From: an uncultured Planctomycetota bacterium
GTDB lineage: Bacteria > Planctomycetota > Planctomycetia > Pirellulales > Thermoguttaceae
Assembly (NCBI GenBank): GCA_902797455.1
Contig: CADBTE010000053.1
Span: 1 to 5,676, forward strand
DNA length: 5,676 nucleotides
Reading direction: 5' to 3'
The notes beneath the pieces are model-generated. The model did no database searches, was not told where the DNA came from, and was given only the letters and a program-made list of their open reading frames with translations. This document shows positions 4,742-5,676 of this stretch, piece by piece. Within the stretch, counting starts at the first letter, position 1. Every line of letters begins with the position of its first letter. A program made the translations under genes and the position numbers.

Positions 4742-5676
4742 ATGTCAGAAGATCAGTTACTCAACGACAACAGCAACGCTCATCTTTCCCCCACGCTTCG
4801 GGCTCGGCTTCAGCAGTGCTACGCGTTCGGCAACCAGAAGATGCAAAGCGGCGATCACGACTACGCCAACGAGATGTTTCGCCAATGTTTCCTCGGGAAC
4901 ATGTCGAACCTGATCTACCTGCAGTCGTTCGTCGCCAACCTTCGCCTCAAATACAAAAACAACAAAAAGGGAGCGGCGTTCGCCAGTATCAAAACGAGCA
5001 AGAGCCGCACCTCGATGAAGGTGGCCGAAAACCGCGCCCGGCACGAAGACGTTCTGCGCTTAGGCGCCGAGATTTTAGAGCTCAACCCGTGGGACAGCGC
5101 GACATTCTTCTCTATGGGGAAAGCCGCGCTGGAGCTCGGCTACGACGACACGGGGCTGGCTCTTTTAAAGCACGCCATTGAGTGCAATCCCAACGACGTC
5201 GACATCAACCGCTTCGCCGCGCACCAGCTCAGCGAGCGGAACATGTACGTCGACGCGATCGCCTGCTGCCAGCGGATCATCAACGCCAAAAAGGTTGACC
5301 GCGAGGCCTCGCGCATGATCGGCGACCTGATGCTCCGTCAGACGATGGACCAGATGGAGTCGAAGAAAGAGAAAAACAAGCGGGACGCGGCCGAGAGGGC
5401 CGAGGCGCCGAAGGTCCCCGAAGAAGACGTCTACGAAAAGAAACTGGCGAAGACCCCCGACGATCGCGATCTGTGGCTCTCCTACGCCGATTTTTACTTC
5501 CAGAAGAAGAACTACCGCAAGGCGGAGGATACCTTCCGCCGCGCGCTGAAGAACTTCCCCGACGACGTTGACTTCACCGTCCGTCTGCTTGAGCTGCAAA
5601 AGCTGCGTGCCCGCGACGAGGTGGTCCGCGCCAAAGAGCTGCTGGCCAAAAACCCCGACGACGCGGCGCTGAAAGA
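4742..5676 (+). CDS. TPR-repeat protein, 3'-partial (first 311 residues)
   Basis: The frame stays open from ATG 4742 to the window edge, so the C-terminus is missing. The sequence shows tetratricopeptide-like helical pairs: about residues 25-58, 116-150 (FFSMGKAALELGYDDTGLAL), 151-184 (INRFAAHQLSERNMYVDAIA) and 241-274 (LWLSYADFYFQKKNYRKAED), the last being the clearest TPR. A highly charged Lys/Glu stretch (about 205-236) separates the middle and last repeats. There is no signal peptide or membrane segment, so it is probably a cytosolic scaffold for protein contacts; partners are unknown. No in-frame ATG, GTG or TTG lies between the stop at 4679 and 4742, which supports this start, though no SD is visible. 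Codon use and GC content resemble the neighbours. The gene is sure; the exact role is not. Confidence 0.87.
   Translation, partial: MSEDQLLNDNSNAHLSPTLRARLQQCYAFGNQKMQSGDHDYANEMFRQCFLGNMSNLIYLQSFVANLRLKYKNNKKGAAFASIKTSKSRTSMKVAENRARHEDVLRLGAEILELNPWDSATFFSMGKAALELGYDDTGLALLKHAIECNPNDVDINRFAAHQLSERNMYVDAIACCQRIINAKKVDREASRMIGDLMLRQTMDQMESKKEKNKRDAAERAEAPKVPEEDVYEKKLAKTPDDRDLWLSYADFYFQKKNYRKAEDTFRRALKNFPDDVDFTVRLLELQKLRARDEVVRAKELLAKNPDDAALK

Noticed and set aside
5165..5599. A 144-codon minus-strand frame opposite the TPR gene
   Set aside because: The plus-strand frame is longer, open to the window end and shows TPR patterns; the antisense is a mirror of biased codon use.

Overview
The window looks like ordinary chromosomal housekeeping DNA from a GC-rich bacterium. 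A protein-arginine kinase (McsB) homologue outside the Firmicutes ctsR-mcsA-mcsB-clpC layout, a small RRM-type RNA-binding protein, a TPR protein, uneven use of Shine-Dalgarno sites and RNA genes without encoded CCA would fit a planctomycete or another member of the PVC group. This placement is inference; no 16S rRNA or other phylogenetic marker is present.

Layout. Bases 1-1356 (+) are the 3' part of purF (amidophosphoribosyltransferase); its N-terminus lies before the window. A strong, probably bidirectional terminator (1390-1435) separates it from a convergent minus-strand gene (1478-1978) for a 166-residue coiled-coil protein of unknown function. A gene-free divergent region (1979-2254) holds a minus-strand promoter candidate and an 11-bp AT-rich inverted repeat. 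It is followed by tmRNA (ssrA, 2255-2617), with a clear tag frame (ANNQMAMAA) and a classic TΨC/acceptor end. A leader with weak hairpins precedes a 100-residue RRM protein (2801-3103). The 3' flank of that gene can form a long branched stem ending in six T. A good sigma-70-type promoter (3310-3337) then drives tRNA-Asn(GUU) (3386-3458), closed by a strong terminator (3470-3504). Next come an mcsB-family gene (3569-4615), a short intergenic region with tandem -10 boxes and mutually exclusive hairpins, and the 5' part of a TPR-repeat gene (4742 to the window end, no stop reached).

Functional links are loose: purine synthesis, ribosome rescue, RNA binding, translation and protein quality control. 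Each unit seems to have its own signals, so no operon is obvious. tmRNA tagging and McsB both feed proteins to Clp proteases in well-studied bacteria, but that link is family knowledge and not shown by the layout.

The most interesting point is the McsB homologue. It keeps most phosphagen-kinase motifs but differs at two active-site-loop positions (Arg to His205, Glu to Lys210) and lacks the RD of the RDxxRA element that binds phospho-arginine in the Bacillus/Geobacillus enzyme. Second is the possible attenuator directly in front of the TPR gene. I found no CRISPR array, insertion sequence, toxin-antitoxin pair or defence system.
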